The notes: generated by a model from the letters alone, not told the origin. A stretch of DNA of 64,000 nt from Pseudotabrizicola sp. (GCF_030656345.1 NZ_JAUSNR010000012.1:62001-126000), one strand, 5' to 3'; positions 9,571 to 18,994 are shown, counted from the stretch's first letter. Translations and numbers: made by a program.

Positions 9571-11163
9571 TTATTCAGCGATATCCACGGTGTCGAAAGT
9601 GAAGTCGCCAAGCGGGCTCATCACAAAGCCGGATACCTTGTTCGACATCGGCACATACTGGGTGGAGTGTGCAATGGTGAACCAAGGCGCCTGTTCTTTG
9701 AAGATCACCTGCGCCTGTTCATACAGCGCCGTGCGCTCTGCCGGATCGGCGGTCACCTTGGCATCGTTCAGCAGCGCCGAGAATTCGTCGTTGCACCAGA
9801 ACGCCCGGTTTGCCCCACCCTCACCTGCCGAAGCGCAGGACAGCAGAACCGACAGGAAGTTGTCCGGGTCGCCATTGTCGCCGGTCCAGCCCAGCATCAC
9901 AGCGCCATCACGTCCGGCTTCCATCGACTTGGCCAGATACTCGCCCCATTCATAGGACACGATCTCGACCGTCACGCCAACCTTGGACAGGTCTTCCTGC
10001 ATCAGCTCGGCCGTGCGGCGGGCGTTCGGCATATAGGGACGCTGCACCGGCATCGCCCAGATCTTCATCGACAGACCAGACACGCCTTCGGCTTCCAGCA
10101 TCGCCTTGGAAGCTTCCGGATCGTAGGGGTCGTCCTGAATTGCCTCATTATACGACCACATGGTCGGCGGGATCGGGTTCTTGGCTGGCAGTGCCGCCCC
10201 CTGGAACACCGCCTCGACAATGGCGTCCTTGTTGATCGCCATGTTCAGGGCCTTGCGGACGTTCGGGTTATCGAACGGGGCCTGGGTGGTGTTATAGGCC
10301 AGATAGCCGACGTTCAGACCGGCCTGTTCGTCCAGCGTCAGGTTCGGATCGGCCTTGATGGTGTCGATGTCAGCCGGGGCCGGGTATGGCATCAGATGGC
10401 ATTCACCGGCCTTCAGCTTTTGCAGACGCACAGCCGCATCAGGGGTGATAGCGAAGATCAGATCATCAATGATCGGTGCCGTGCCCCAGTAGTCCGGGTT
10501 CTTGGTGTAGCGGATCACCGCGTCTTTCTGGTAGGCCACGAACATGAACGGCCCGGTGCCGATCGGCGTGTTGTTCATCTCTTCGCGGGTGCCTGCAGCG
10601 TCCAGCGCGTCGGCATATTCTTTCGACACGATCGACGCGAAAGGCATGGCGATGTTGGCCAGGAACGGCGCCTCGGGCTGGCTCAGCGTGAATTTGACCG
10701 TGTAATCGTCGATCTTTTCGACGGATGTGATCAGGTTCTGCATGTCCATCGAGGTGTAATATTCATAGGTGATGCCCGGAATATACTGGTGCCACGGGTT
10801 TTCGGCATTGCCCTGACGGTCATAGGAAAAGATCACGTCGTCGGCGTTGAAATCGCGGGTCGGTGTAAAGGCGGCGTTCGACTGCCACTTCACGCCCTGA
10901 CGCAGCTTGAACGTGTATTCGGTGCCGTCTTCGGACACGTCCCAGCTTTCGGCAAGACCCGGCTCGACCTCGGTGGTGCCCTTCTTGAACTCCGTCAGAC
11001 GGTTGAAGATCGGGTGTGCCGAGGCGTCGAAGGTGCCGCCTGCGGTGAATGGTGCGGGGTCAAAGCCCTCGGGCGAGGCTTCCGAGCAATAGACAAAGGT
11101 CTTTGCCTGTGCCGATGCGGCGCTCAAGGCAAGCACCGACGCAAATAGCATAAGGTTTTTCAT
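9571..11163 (-). CDS. Peptide ABC importer solute-binding protein (DppA-like, SBP family 5)
   Basis: 530 residues with a signal peptide ([20 protein letters not shown], cut near residue 20), so periplasmic. Sequence blocks match the DppA branch: [12 protein letters not shown] after the signal, [12 protein letters not shown] about residue 86 and [15 protein letters not shown] about residue 298. C22 and C237 are visible, and the CDDEFSALL-like region near residue 455 is C-N-D-E-F. It comes 36 bases after the XRE/cupin regulator gene in the same direction, so regulator and importer are probably one transcript. Confidence 0.93.
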   Translation of the reverse strand: MKNLMLFASVLALSAASAQAKTFVYCSEASPEGFDPAPFTAGGTFDASAHPIFNRLTEFKKGTTEVEPGLAESWDVSEDGTEYTFKLRQGVKWQSNAAFTPTRDFNADDVIFSYDRQGNAENPWHQYIPGITYEYYTSMDMQNLITSVEKIDDYTVKFTLSQPEAPFLANIAMPFASIVSKEYADALDAAGTREEMNNTPIGTGPFMFVAYQKDAVIRYTKNPDYWGTAPIIDDLIFAITPDAAVRLQKLKAGECHLMPYPAPADIDTIKADPNLTLDEQAGLNVGYLAYNTTQAPFDNPNVRKALNMAINKDAIVEAVFQGAALPAKNPIPPTMWSYNEAIQDDPYDPEASKAMLEAEGVSGLSMKIWAMPVQRPYMPNARRTAELMQEDLSKVGVTVEIVSYEWGEYLAKSMEAGRDGAVMLGWTGDNGDPDNFLSVLLSCASAGEGGANRAFWCNDEFSALLNDAKVTADPAERTALYEQAQVIFKEQAPWFTIAHSTQYVPMSNKVSGFVMSPLGDFTFDTVDIAE

Positions 11164-11199
11164 TTTTCTGGTTTCCCTGTTCTGGATAAAAACGCCGGA

Positions 11200-11877
11200 T
11201 CAGTTGGCGGGTGTGACGGTTACGTCTTCGGGTGCGTCATCGCGCACGGGTTGCGGCGCGCCGGCCGGGGCTGGCGCGGCGGTGGATTTGCGCGGCGCAT
11301 AATCAGACGGGGTTGCGCCGTGCAGCATCTTGCCGGTCCACAAAACCCGCGCCATCTGCTCGCCCGGATTGGAATAGGAATGCGGGTGCTGGCCCAGATA
11401 GTGCATGCTGTCGCCCGCCTGCAGCAAAACCTCCTGCCCATCCACCACCTGAAGGACCGTACCCTCCAGCACAAAGATGATCTCTTCGCCGAAATGCTGA
11501 ACGGTTTCAGAATGGTAGCCGGGCGGCACATTCAGCACGAAAGAGGTCAGCTCATGGCCCGGAAACTCTGCGCCAATGGTTTCATACAAGACCGAATGTC
11601 CCGCGACAGAAAACCTGTGCCGGGCACCGGCGCGGGTCACGCTGTCAGACTGCCGTGGCGATGCGATGAAAAAGTCGATGCTCACATCCAGCGCCGCCGC
11701 AATCTCGGCCAATGTGCCAAGGGTCGGCACCGCATTGTCGCGTTCAACCTGGCTGATATAGCTCACCGAGACCCCACATGCGTTGCTGAGTTCCTGCAAG
11801 GTCATGGACATCATCTGCCTGCGGCTGCGGATTCGACGTCCCAAAGCAAAAGCCGCGCCTGCAGGTTTCTTCGCCAT
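11200..11877 (-). CDS. XRE-family regulator with C-terminal cupin domain
   Basis: 225 residues from the ATG at 11877, chosen because AAGGAAG lies six bases upstream; an upstream in-frame ATG at 11919 has no such site and would place a palindrome inside the gene. A Lambda-repressor-like HTH covers about residues 13-67 (LQELSNACGVSVSYISQVER), followed by a cupin beta-barrel about 100-190 (GYHSETVQHFGEEIIFVLEG, QAGDSMHYLGQHPHSYSN). Such proteins (PuuR/SutR type) sense a small ligand through the cupin. It heads the peptide-importer operon and two perfect palindromes sit directly upstream, so autoregulation is likely. Confidence 0.9.
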   Translation of the reverse strand: MAKKPAGAAFALGRRIRSRRQMMSMTLQELSNACGVSVSYISQVERDNAVPTLGTLAEIAAALDVSIDFFIASPRQSDSVTRAGARHRFSVAGHSVLYETIGAEFPGHELTSFVLNVPPGYHSETVQHFGEEIIFVLEGTVLQVVDGQEVLLQAGDSMHYLGQHPHSYSNPGEQMARVLWTGKMLHGATPSDYAPRKSTAAPAPAGAPQPVRDDAPEDVTVTPAN

Positions 11878-11900
11878 AAACTTCCTTGGCCCGTGAGTCC

Positions 11901-11914
11901 CTCTGTCGACAGAG
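11901..11914. promoter_or_regulatory. Perfect 14-bp palindrome upstream of the XRE/cupin gene
   Basis: CTCTGTCGACAGAG lies 24 bases before the chosen start codon, in the probable leader or promoter. It shares the CTGTC/GACAG half-site with the palindrome at 11957-11974, so both may bind the XRE/cupin protein. Confidence 0.5.
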
Positions 11915-11956
11915 TTCATCCGAAAGACTTAACCATTGCAACAATTTTTTTACTGA

Positions 11957-11974
11957 CAGACAATATTTTGTCTG
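11957..11974. promoter_or_regulatory. Inverted repeat CAGACAA-N4-TTGTCTG, candidate operator
   Basis: Perfect 7-bp arms around TATT, about 80 bases upstream of the XRE/cupin start at 11877. Size and symmetry suit an XRE-family dimer. On the minus strand TTGTCT within it could also serve as a -35 element, which would make binding repressive. Confidence 0.5.
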
Positions 11975-12237
11975 GGGCCACAGCCAGGCACAGTGGCCAC
12001 GTCGCTTCAAACAGGTGAATTCACGCAAAAATCAGCCCGCATCATGCCCGCAGCACGGTGCAGACCCCGGGCCGGGGCCTGCGGGCGAAAGCTTTCCGGC
12101 GGCGTGGTTTTGGTAGTTGAACAGGCGCAGGACGCGTCGCAAGATCTCTGCCACATTCCGGGAGGGCGAAAAGCTGACCTATAGCCATCGCCATCGGGAC
12201 GGGCCGCAGGCCTTCCTGGCCGATGCCCGCGTCAAAG

Positions 12238-12936
12238 CTACGCCCGTTCCTTTTGCCGTCCTCCTGCTGCGCCGATGGATCGCCGGTACTGGGCCGCAAG
12301 ATCGTTGAAGCGGTCTCCTTGCACGGCGACATGGTCGCGCATCAGGGCGGTAACCTTGACTTCGTCGCCCGCGACCAGCGCTTCGAAGATCAGGCGGTGT
12401 TCCTTCAGCGACTCGCGCATCCGGCCCCGAAGACGCAGTTGCAGACGGCGGAAGGGTTTGAGCCGGCGGTGCAGGCGGTCTGCTTCGCCCGCCAGAAAGC
12501 GGTTGCCCGATGCGCGGTAGATGAGCGCGTGAAATTCGTGATTTGCATGGTAATAGCCGTCAAAATCATCGGCGGCGAAGGCTTTTTCGCAGCCAACCAA
12601 AGCGGCGGCGATCTCTGCCTCCGCCTCGGCCGTCATCCGGCGGGCGGCATAGCGGCCGCACATCGCCTCTATCTCGGCCATCACATCAAACATCTCGATC
12701 ACGTCTTCCAGTGCCGGAAACCTGACAAAAGCCCCGCGCCGCAACCGCAGCTCCACCAGCCCAGACGCCGCAAGCGATTGAAACGCCTCACGCAAAGGAG
12801 TCCGGGAGACGTGGAACTGCTCGGCAAGGCTGACCTCATCCAGCCGGGTGCCGTCGGGGAAATGCCCCTCGACGATCATTTCTTCCAGCGCCTCGCGGAT
12901 CTGGTCAGTGCGCCGGTCGAGGGGAATGTCCGTCAT
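12238..12936 (-). CDS. matR: GntR-family (FCD/FadR subfamily) regulator, MatR-like
   Basis: 232 residues from the ATG at 12936 (MTDIPLDRR); upstream in-frame ATGs at 12957, 12966 and 12987 would run into the operator region and have no better ribosome site. Winged HTH at about residues 8-72 (SLAEQFHVSRTPLREAFQSL), then an all-helical FCD domain with metal-type His in YHANHEFHALIYRAS. It is divergent from the malonate genes, as MatR is in rhizobial mat loci, so it most likely represses them until malonate or malonyl-CoA is present. The name rests on context. Confidence 0.82.
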   Translation of the reverse strand: MTDIPLDRRTDQIREALEEMIVEGHFPDGTRLDEVSLAEQFHVSRTPLREAFQSLAASGLVELRLRRGAFVRFPALEDVIEMFDVMAEIEAMCGRYAARRMTAEAEAEIAAALVGCEKAFAADDFDGYYHANHEFHALIYRASGNRFLAGEADRLHRRLKPFRRLQLRLRGRMRESLKEHRLIFEALVAGDEVKVTALMRDHVAVQGDRFNDLAAQYRRSIGAAGGRQKERA

Positions 12937-12960
12937 GGCTGAAATACCCGATCTCATTTC

Positions 12961-13026
12961 TTGCATACAATATGATTGACATCGCATATCTGCAACGACA
13001 ATCTGATGACTGCTTATGCAGACAAT
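12961..13026. promoter_or_regulatory. Candidate MatR operators between matR and matP
   Basis: TTGCATACAA at 12961-12970 is close to the inverted repeat TTGTATACAA described for rhizobial MatR. The core TGCA-T/G-ACAAT recurs at 12962-12971 and 13017-13026, and a looser copy, TGCAACGACAAT, lies at 12991-13002. The sites fill the divergent promoter and could let one regulator control both directions. Confidence 0.5.
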
Positions 13027-13049
13027 ACTACCTTTGGGAGGAGGTTTTC

Positions 13050-14036
13050 ATGAAATGTACAAAAATCGCAGGCTGCGCCGCAACGGCATTGGCCGTGCTC
13101 GCCACGTCGGCCAGCGCTGAGGAGCTTCGGCTGTCGCATCAGTTCGCGCCGGGGGACCTGCGCCACCGTATTGCCGAGATTGTGGCCGAAGAGGTCGCAG
13201 CGGCAGATGTTGATCTGACCATCCGGATTTTCCCCTCGGGGTCGCTGTTCAAGGCGACCGAGCAGTATTTGCCAATCAGCCGTGGCCAGCTGGACATGAC
13301 GGTGCTGCCGTTGTCCTACGCGGGCGGCCAGCGCCCCGAATACAACCTGACCCTGATGCCCGGGCTGGTGAAGAACCACGACCATGCCGCAAGGCTGAAC
13401 GACTCGCCTTTCATGGACGAGATCGAGGCGATCCTGAACGAAGATGACGTGATGACGCTGGTACCCGGCTATCTGGCTGGCGGTTTTGCCAGCATGGGCG
13501 AATGCATCACCAGCCCCGAAGACGTGAAGGGCATGACCGTGCGGGCTGCGGGCAAGGGGTTTGAAGAGATGCTTCAGGCCGCAGGGGCCTCTATCGCGTC
13601 GATGCCGTCTTCCGAAACCTACAATGCAATGCAGCAGAACGTGTTGACCGCGCTGAACACGTCGTCCTCGTCCTTCGTGTCGTTCCGCCTTCAGGAACTT
13701 GCCAAATGCTATACCCCGGCTTCTGATGTGGCGCTGTGGTTCATGTATCAGCCACTGTTGATCAACAAGAGCACATTTGACGGTCTGACCCCCGAACAAC
13801 AGGCCGCACTGCTGGCCGGCGCGGCCAAGGCCGAGACTTATTATCTTGAAGAGGCCAAGAAAGAAGATGCGCAGTCGGTCGAAGTGTTCCGCGCGGCGGG
13901 CGTCGAGATTGCCGAGATGACGCAGGAAGATTTCGATGCCTGGAAGGCGCTGGCGGAAGAGTCGTCATACAAGCAGTTCGTGGCCGAAGTGCCGGATGGG
14001 CAGCGTCTGCTCGATCTGGCCTTTGCGGTAGAGTGA
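13050..14036 (+). CDS. matP: TRAP solute-binding protein for malonate (MatP-like)
   Basis: 328 residues. The start at 13050 is set by GGGAGGAGG (13037-13045) and by the signal peptide that begins there (MKCTKIAGCAATALAVLATSASA, cut about residue 23). DctP-fold blocks are present (LFKATEQYLPISRGQLDM, MTVRAAGKGFEEML, ALNTSSSSFVSFRLQEL), but it is not close to the other binding proteins in the window. It is first in a run matP-Q-M-A-B that ends with malonyl-CoA enzymes, which is why malonate is inferred as ligand. The S. meliloti matPQMAB locus has the same plan. Confidence 0.85.
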   Translation: MKCTKIAGCAATALAVLATSASAEELRLSHQFAPGDLRHRIAEIVAEEVAAADVDLTIRIFPSGSLFKATEQYLPISRGQLDMTVLPLSYAGGQRPEYNLTLMPGLVKNHDHAARLNDSPFMDEIEAILNEDDVMTLVPGYLAGGFASMGECITSPEDVKGMTVRAAGKGFEEMLQAAGASIASMPSSETYNAMQQNVLTALNTSSSSFVSFRLQELAKCYTPASDVALWFMYQPLLINKSTFDGLTPEQQAALLAGAAKAETYYLEEAKKEDAQSVEVFRAAGVEIAEMTQEDFDAWKALAEESSYKQFVAEVPDGQRLLDLAFAVE

Positions 14037-14042
14037 TCCGCC

Positions 14043-14070
14043 GCCGGGCGCGGGATAGTCCGCGCCCGGC
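14043..14070 (+). terminator. Intercistronic hairpin between matP and matQ
   Basis: A perfect 11-bp GC stem (14043-14053 with 14060-14070) and a 6-base loop start 6 bases after the matP stop. No T-run follows, so transcript protection or partial termination is more likely than a full stop. Confidence 0.6.
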
Positions 14071-14097
14071 CCAAGACGCCCCTTTCGGAGACGCCCC

Positions 14098-14646
14098 ATG
14101 TCTGGTTCACCACCCGCCGCCCCTGCTGCACGCAGAGGGGAAGGCTTTGTCCGTGCGGTTCGTGCCGTATCTACGGTCTGCGGCTGGTTCGCAGCCGCCT
14201 TCACCATCATCGCCCTATTTGTCACCTGTCAGATGATCTTCGTGCGCGCGGTCCTGGGCCAGTCGACGATCTGGCAGACCGAGGCGGTCATCTACCTGAT
14301 GATCGCGGCCACGGTCATCGGCTTGCCCTATGTGCAGAAGCTGCGCGGTCACGTGAACGTCGACCTGATCCCGCTTGCGCTGCCGTTTCAGGCGCGCCGG
14401 GTGCTTGCCTATGTCACTTTGAGTATGACCCTGGTGGTGATTGCGCTGCTGGCCTGGCATTCGGTGCATATCTGGCTGGAGGCTTACGAGCGGAACTGGA
14501 AATCCTCGACCGTCTGGGCCCCGCGGCTTTGGGTGCCCTATCTGGCACTGCCGCTTGGGTTCGGCCTGTTCGTTCTGCAATTGTTGTCCGATCTGGTCGC
14601 ACTGGCCACCGGCATTGACGCGCCCTTTGGCGTAAGGGAGGCGTGA
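14098..14646 (+). CDS. matQ: TRAP small permease (MatQ-like, DctQ family)
   Basis: 182 residues with four membrane segments starting near residue 30, and the DctQ pattern Q-T-E-A-V-I-Y-L-M-I-A about residue 58. The N-terminal 20 residues are Pro/Ala-rich and hydrophilic. CGGAG lies ten bases before the ATG. It pairs with the large permease whose ATG overlaps the stop by one base. Assignment to malonate is from the operon. Confidence 0.85.
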   Translation: MSGSPPAAPAARRGEGFVRAVRAVSTVCGWFAAAFTIIALFVTCQMIFVRAVLGQSTIWQTEAVIYLMIAATVIGLPYVQKLRGHVNVDLIPLALPFQARRVLAYVTLSMTLVVIALLAWHSVHIWLEAYERNWKSSTVWAPRLWVPYLALPLGFGLFVLQLLSDLVALATGIDAPFGVREA

Positions 14647-15962
14647 TGGATCCGCTGGTTCTGGGTGCCCTTGTCGCCGTTTCTACGATTGTCGTGCTGT
14701 TTTCCGGGGTGTCGGTTGCCGTTGGGCTGCTTGTGGTGTCTGCGGCATTCTTGCTGATCTTTGACGGCGCGCGGTCTCTGGAAATGATGCCCGAGATCTT
14801 TTTTGCCGATCTCAACAGCTTTACCATCCTGTCTATTCCGATGTTCATCATCATGGGCGCGGCCATCGCCTCGACCCGTGCCGGTGCCGATCTGTTTGAG
14901 GCGCTGGAACGATGGCTGACACGCGTGCCCGGCGGGCTGGTGGTGTCGAACCTTGGGGCCTGCGCCCTGTTTGCCGCGATGTCGGGGTCCAGCCCCGCCA
15001 CCTGTGCCGCCATCGGCAAGATGGGCATCCCCGAGATGCAAAAGCGCGGCTATCCCGATGGCGTCGCCGCCGGGGCGATTGCTGCGGGCGGCACATTGGG
15101 CATTCTGATCCCGCCCTCGGTCACCATGATCGTCTACGGCATCGCCACGGAAACCTCGATCGGGCGGCTGTTTCTGGCAGGGGTGATGCCCGGGCTTATG
15201 CTGATGGGGCTGTTCATGGGCTGGGCCATTTTCGCCACGTGGCGGTCGGGCAACATCGCCGTGCTGTCACCGCGCCACTATTCACTGCGCGAAAAGCTGG
15301 AGATTCTGCCGCGGATCGTGCCCTTCCTGGTCGTGATTCTGGGTGTGCTTTATGCGATGTATGGCGGGGTCGCCACCACGTCGGAAACGGCAGCGGTGGG
15401 GGCGGTTCTGTGCCTTGGCATGGCCATCGTGATCTACAAGATGTGGAGCCCGCTGGCGATCTGGGCCGTGCTGCGGGACAGCACACGGGAAAGCGTGATG
15501 ATCCTGTTCATCATGGCCGCCGCCGGGGTGTTTGCGTACATGATGTCTTCGCTGTTCATCACCCAGTCGATCGCGCAATGGATTGCGGCACTGGATGTGA
15601 ACCGTTGGGTTCTTATGGGGATCATCAACCTGTTCCTGCTGGTCGCGGGCTTCTTCCTGCCGCCGGTCGCCGTGATCCTGATGACAGCGCCGATCCTGTT
15701 GCCGATCCTGGATGCCGCGCAGTTCGATCCCTACTGGTTCGCGGTGATCCTGACGATCAACATGGAAATCGGCCTGATCACGCCGCCGGTCGGGCTCAAC
15801 CTGTTCGTCATCAATTCCATTGCCCCCAACATCTCGCTGCGGACCATTCTGCTGGGATCGGCGCCCTTTGTCGGCTGTATGATACTTGCCATCGTGATTC
15901 TGTGCTTCGTCCCTGAAATTGCAACCTGGCTGCCCGATCTGGTCATGGGCCCGTCCCGATAA
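14646..15962 (+). CDS. matM: TRAP large permease (MatM-like, DctM family)
   Basis: 438 residues with about 12 membrane segments. DctM blocks seen: MSGSSPATCAAIGKMG about residue 112, LIPPSVTMIVYG about 155 and ITPPVGLNLFVINS about 380. The ATG at 14646 overlaps the matQ stop (TGATG); a GTG immediately before is a possible alternative that adds one residue. AGGGAGG upstream supports initiation here. Provides the transport channel for malonate uptake by inference from the adjoining genes. Confidence 0.87.
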   Translation: MDPLVLGALVAVSTIVVLFSGVSVAVGLLVVSAAFLLIFDGARSLEMMPEIFFADLNSFTILSIPMFIIMGAAIASTRAGADLFEALERWLTRVPGGLVVSNLGACALFAAMSGSSPATCAAIGKMGIPEMQKRGYPDGVAAGAIAAGGTLGILIPPSVTMIVYGIATETSIGRLFLAGVMPGLMLMGLFMGWAIFATWRSGNIAVLSPRHYSLREKLEILPRIVPFLVVILGVLYAMYGGVATTSETAAVGAVLCLGMAIVIYKMWSPLAIWAVLRDSTRESVMILFIMAAAGVFAYMMSSLFITQSIAQWIAALDVNRWVLMGIINLFLLVAGFFLPPVAVILMTAPILLPILDAAQFDPYWFAVILTINMEIGLITPPVGLNLFVINSIAPNISLRTILLGSAPFVGCMILAIVILCFVPEIATWLPDLVMGPSR

Positions 15963-15975
15963 AGGAGCATGATAC

Positions 15976-17280
15976 ATGAGCAGGATCGCATTTTTTGCCG
16001 ATATCATGGCCACACTGTTCGAGCGGCGGCCCGGCAAGGCTGACACCCCCAGCCGGGCACCGATGGCGGCCATGTGCGACGCGTTGCTGTCGGCGCAGGG
16101 AGAGGTATCGGGGATGCGGCTGGCGCGCGACATCCTGCAACGCTACCGCGCGATGAGCACTGATGAGAAGCGTGGCTTTTTCGAGCATCTGGCCGAAGCG
16201 CTCGACGTTGACACTGCCAAGGTCATCGCGGCGGCCGGACGCTATGCCACTGACCGTACTGCGGCTGCCTACGGAGAGCTGAGCCGCGAGGCTGAGCCGC
16301 GCCGGCAAGAGCTGCTGCGCCGGCTGAACCAGACTCCCGGCGCGACCGAGGAGCTGGTGCAGATGCGGCTGGACCTGCTGCAGATGGAGCGATCCGCGGC
16401 CCTAGAGCGGATCGACCTTGATTTCGCGCATCTCTTCGGCAGCTGGTTCAACCGTGGCTTTCTGGTTCTGCGTCACATCGACTGGCGCACACCTGCCAAT
16501 ATTCTTGAGAAAATCATTGCCTATGAGGCGGTGCATGCCATCAATGACTGGGACGACCTGCAACGCCGCCTGCGCCCGTCGGACCGGCGTTGTTTTGCGT
16601 TCTTTCACCCGGCAATGCCTGAAGAGCCGCTGATTTTTGTCGAAGTCGCGCTCTGTGCAGGCATCCCCGGATCGGTTCAGCGCCTGCTGGCCGAGGGGCG
16701 GGAGCCGGTGCCGGACGCGGAGATCGATACGGCAGTCTTCTATTCCATCTCGAATTGTCAGGAAGGGCTGCGCGGTATCTCCTTCGGCAACTCTCTGATC
16801 AAGCAGGTGGTGGACGAGCTGCGTCGCGACCTGCCGCAGGTAAAGACCTTTGTCACCCTGTCACCCGTCCCGGGCCTGTCGCGGCATCTGAAAGCCATTG
16901 CCAAAGACCGGCCAGAGGCGGCGGCGCTGCTGGAGGCGGCGGCGAAGGGCGATGCCGAGGCGCTGGGTCCGCATCTGGCAGCGCTCAAGGTTCTGACGGC
17001 AGAGTATCTGCTGTCCGCCAAAAGGCGTGACGGGATGCCTGCCGATCCGGTGGCGCGGTTCCATCTGGGCAATGGCGCGCTGCTCCATGATGTGCATGTG
17101 CTGGCTGATACGTCGGCGAACGGGCTGCGCCAGTCCTGCTCGGCGATGGTGAACTACCTTTACGATCTGGCAAAGGTCGAACGGAACAACGAAAACTTCG
17201 TCGCCGGCAAGACAGTCGCGGCCGCTAAGCCGGTGCAGGCTCTGCTGGCGCAAGGCAATTCTACAGGAAGAAAATCATGA
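15976..17280 (+). CDS. matA: Malonyl-CoA decarboxylase
   Basis: 434 residues, matching the bacterial family length. The N-terminal helical domain spans about 1-150 and the acetyltransferase-like catalytic domain the rest. Family blocks are clear: HAINDWDDLQRRL, FYSISNCQEGLRGISFGNSLIKQ, TLSPVPGLSRHLK (which carries the conserved Ser) and RFHLGNGALLHDVHVLAD (which carries the conserved His). It converts malonyl-CoA to acetyl-CoA and CO2. AAAGGAG precedes the ATG, and the matB ATG overlaps its stop. Cytoplasmic. Confidence 0.95.
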   Translation: MSRIAFFADIMATLFERRPGKADTPSRAPMAAMCDALLSAQGEVSGMRLARDILQRYRAMSTDEKRGFFEHLAEALDVDTAKVIAAAGRYATDRTAAAYGELSREAEPRRQELLRRLNQTPGATEELVQMRLDLLQMERSAALERIDLDFAHLFGSWFNRGFLVLRHIDWRTPANILEKIIAYEAVHAINDWDDLQRRLRPSDRRCFAFFHPAMPEEPLIFVEVALCAGIPGSVQRLLAEGREPVPDAEIDTAVFYSISNCQEGLRGISFGNSLIKQVVDELRRDLPQVKTFVTLSPVPGLSRHLKAIAKDRPEAAALLEAAAKGDAEALGPHLAALKVLTAEYLLSAKRRDGMPADPVARFHLGNGALLHDVHVLADTSANGLRQSCSAMVNYLYDLAKVERNNENFVAGKTVAAAKPVQALLAQGNSTGRKS

Positions 17281-18791
17281 CCAACCCGCTGTTTGACACT
17301 CTGGTCGCGCCGCTTGCGGCGCGTAAAACTGCATTCCTGACCGATGCGGCCGGGACAGAGATGAGCGGTGCCGCCTTCCACGCCCTTGCGCTGCGCTATG
17401 CGGCGGCGCTGACAGGGCTGGGGCTGCGGCCGGGCGACCGGATGGCAGTGCAGATTGACAAGACCCCGCAGGCGCTGGCGCTCTATGCTGCCGCGCTGGC
17501 CTCTGGCGTGGTCTTCCTGCCGCTGAACACCGCCTACACGGCGGATGAGGTGGCGTATTTTGTCGGCAATGCAGGTGCCGCGCTGCTGGTCGGAAGCCCG
17601 GCCCGGGCGGAGGCGCTTGGCGGCGTTGCCGCCCGTTACGGCGCGCAGTTCCACACAATGGACGATGCGGGACAGGGCAGCCTGACAGACATTGCCGGTT
17701 CAGGCCCGGAAGGGTTTTCCCCCGTGCCGCGCGGACCGGATGATCTGGCCGCGATCCTGTATACCTCGGGCACCACCGGCCGGTCGAAGGGAGCGATGCT
17801 GAGCCAGCAGAACCTGCTGTCAAACGCCAGGGTTCTGGCGACGGAATGGCACTTTACGCCCGATGACGTGCTGCTGCATGCGCTGCCGATTTTCCACACG
17901 CACGGGCTGTTCGTCGCGTGCAACGTGGTGATGCTGTCGGGCGGGTCGATGATCTTCCTGCCGGGCTTCAAGGCCGATCAGGTGATCAGCCTGCTGCCCA
18001 AGGCCACAACCATGATGGGGGTTCCCACCTTCTACATTCGTTTGCTGGACGATGCGCGCTTCGACCGTTCGCTTGTGGCCCATATGCGGCTGTTCACCTC
18101 TGGCTCTGCACCGTTGCTTGCAGATACGCATATCCAGTTTGAGCAGCGTACCGGCCACCGCATCCTTGAGCGCTATGGCATGACCGAAACCAACATGAAC
18201 ACCTCCAACCCCTACGAGGGTGCGCGTCGTGCGGGAACTGTCGGCCTTCCGCTGCCGGGCGTTGAGCTGAAGATCACCGACCCTGTCACCGGCACCACCC
18301 TGCCGCAGGGTGAGCCGGGCATGATCGAGGTGCGGGGGGCCAATGTCTTCAAGGGTTACTGGCAGATGCCGGAAAAAACTCGCGAAGAGTTGCGCGACGA
18401 CGGATTCTTCATCACCGGCGATATCGGCCAGATCGACGCAGACGGCTATGTCAGCATTGTCGGCCGGCAGAAGGATCTGATCATCACCGGCGGCTACAAC
18501 GTTTATCCCAAGGAAATCGAGCTGCTCCTTGATGACCAGCCCGGCGTGCTGGAAAGCGCGGTGATCGGTGTGCCGCATCCCGATTTCGGCGAGGCGGTGG
18601 TGGCGGTGCTGGTGGCAGCAAAAGGAGCCACGATCGACACGACGGCCATTGCGGCGGCGCTCGGCCAGTCGCTTGCACGGTTCAAGCAGCCCAAGCAGAT
18701 CCTTGTTTTGCCCGACCTGCCGCGCAACACGATGGGCAAGGTGCAGAAGAACCTTCTGCGGCAGGATTATGCGGATCTGTTCACCAGCTGA
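17277..18791 (+). CDS. matB: Malonyl-CoA synthetase (acyl-adenylate-forming enzyme)
   Basis: 504 residues, an ANL-superfamily ligase of MatB length. The phosphate loop YTSGTTGRSKGAM (about residue 162), the adenine-binding YGMTETNMNT, the hinge GRQKDLIITGGYNVYPKE and the catalytic Lys in TMGKVQKN are all present. It activates malonate with ATP and CoA to malonyl-CoA, the substrate of the decarboxylase just upstream. The start overlaps the matA stop by four bases. Together matA and matB turn imported malonate into acetyl-CoA. Confidence 0.94.
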   Translation: MTNPLFDTLVAPLAARKTAFLTDAAGTEMSGAAFHALALRYAAALTGLGLRPGDRMAVQIDKTPQALALYAAALASGVVFLPLNTAYTADEVAYFVGNAGAALLVGSPARAEALGGVAARYGAQFHTMDDAGQGSLTDIAGSGPEGFSPVPRGPDDLAAILYTSGTTGRSKGAMLSQQNLLSNARVLATEWHFTPDDVLLHALPIFHTHGLFVACNVVMLSGGSMIFLPGFKADQVISLLPKATTMMGVPTFYIRLLDDARFDRSLVAHMRLFTSGSAPLLADTHIQFEQRTGHRILERYGMTETNMNTSNPYEGARRAGTVGLPLPGVELKITDPVTGTTLPQGEPGMIEVRGANVFKGYWQMPEKTREELRDDGFFITGDIGQIDADGYVSIVGRQKDLIITGGYNVYPKEIELLLDDQPGVLESAVIGVPHPDFGEAVVAVLVAAKGATIDTTAIAAALGQSLARFKQPKQILVLPDLPRNTMGKVQKNLLRQDYADLFTS

Positions 18792-18792
18792 C

Positions 18793-18833
18793 TGCATCTG
18801 TCGATGCAACCGCCCGTCAAAGCCACAGCTTTG
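18793..18833 (+). terminator. Two small hairpins after matB
   Basis: TGCATC-tgtc-GATGCA (18793-18808) and CAAAGC-caca-GCTTTG (18818-18833) lie just past the matB stop in a 203-base gap between convergent genes. Each stem is only six pairs and there is no strong T-run, so this is a tentative end signal. The rest of the gap shows nothing recognisable. Confidence 0.3.
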
Positions 18834-18994
18834 CTATGTCGGTTTAGAAAGACCAAGCCGGTATGCACGGCCACAGACGGGTTGAGTGTCTGGTCATGCG
18901 AAAACGGCCGGGCTCATACCATGGTGGGTAACACTGTCACCGAACACCCATAGGCGTGGCAAAAGCTCGGTTTAGGGCCGGTTTTGCCGTGCGG

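Larger units (their letters stand above)
11878..12237. other. Gap of 360 bases between the XRE/cupin and GntR genes
   Basis: Both neighbours are on the minus strand. The left part (11901-11990) is AT-rich for this genome and holds the two palindromes of the XRE/cupin promoter. In 12000-12237 I see no convincing gene, and no clear terminator for the GntR gene that ends at 12238. Confidence 0.5.

Noticed and set aside
9553..11148. 531-codon plus-strand open frame opposite the DppA-like gene
   Set aside because: The minus strand has a signal peptide and binding-protein blocks; the plus-strand peptide shows none and has no ribosome site.
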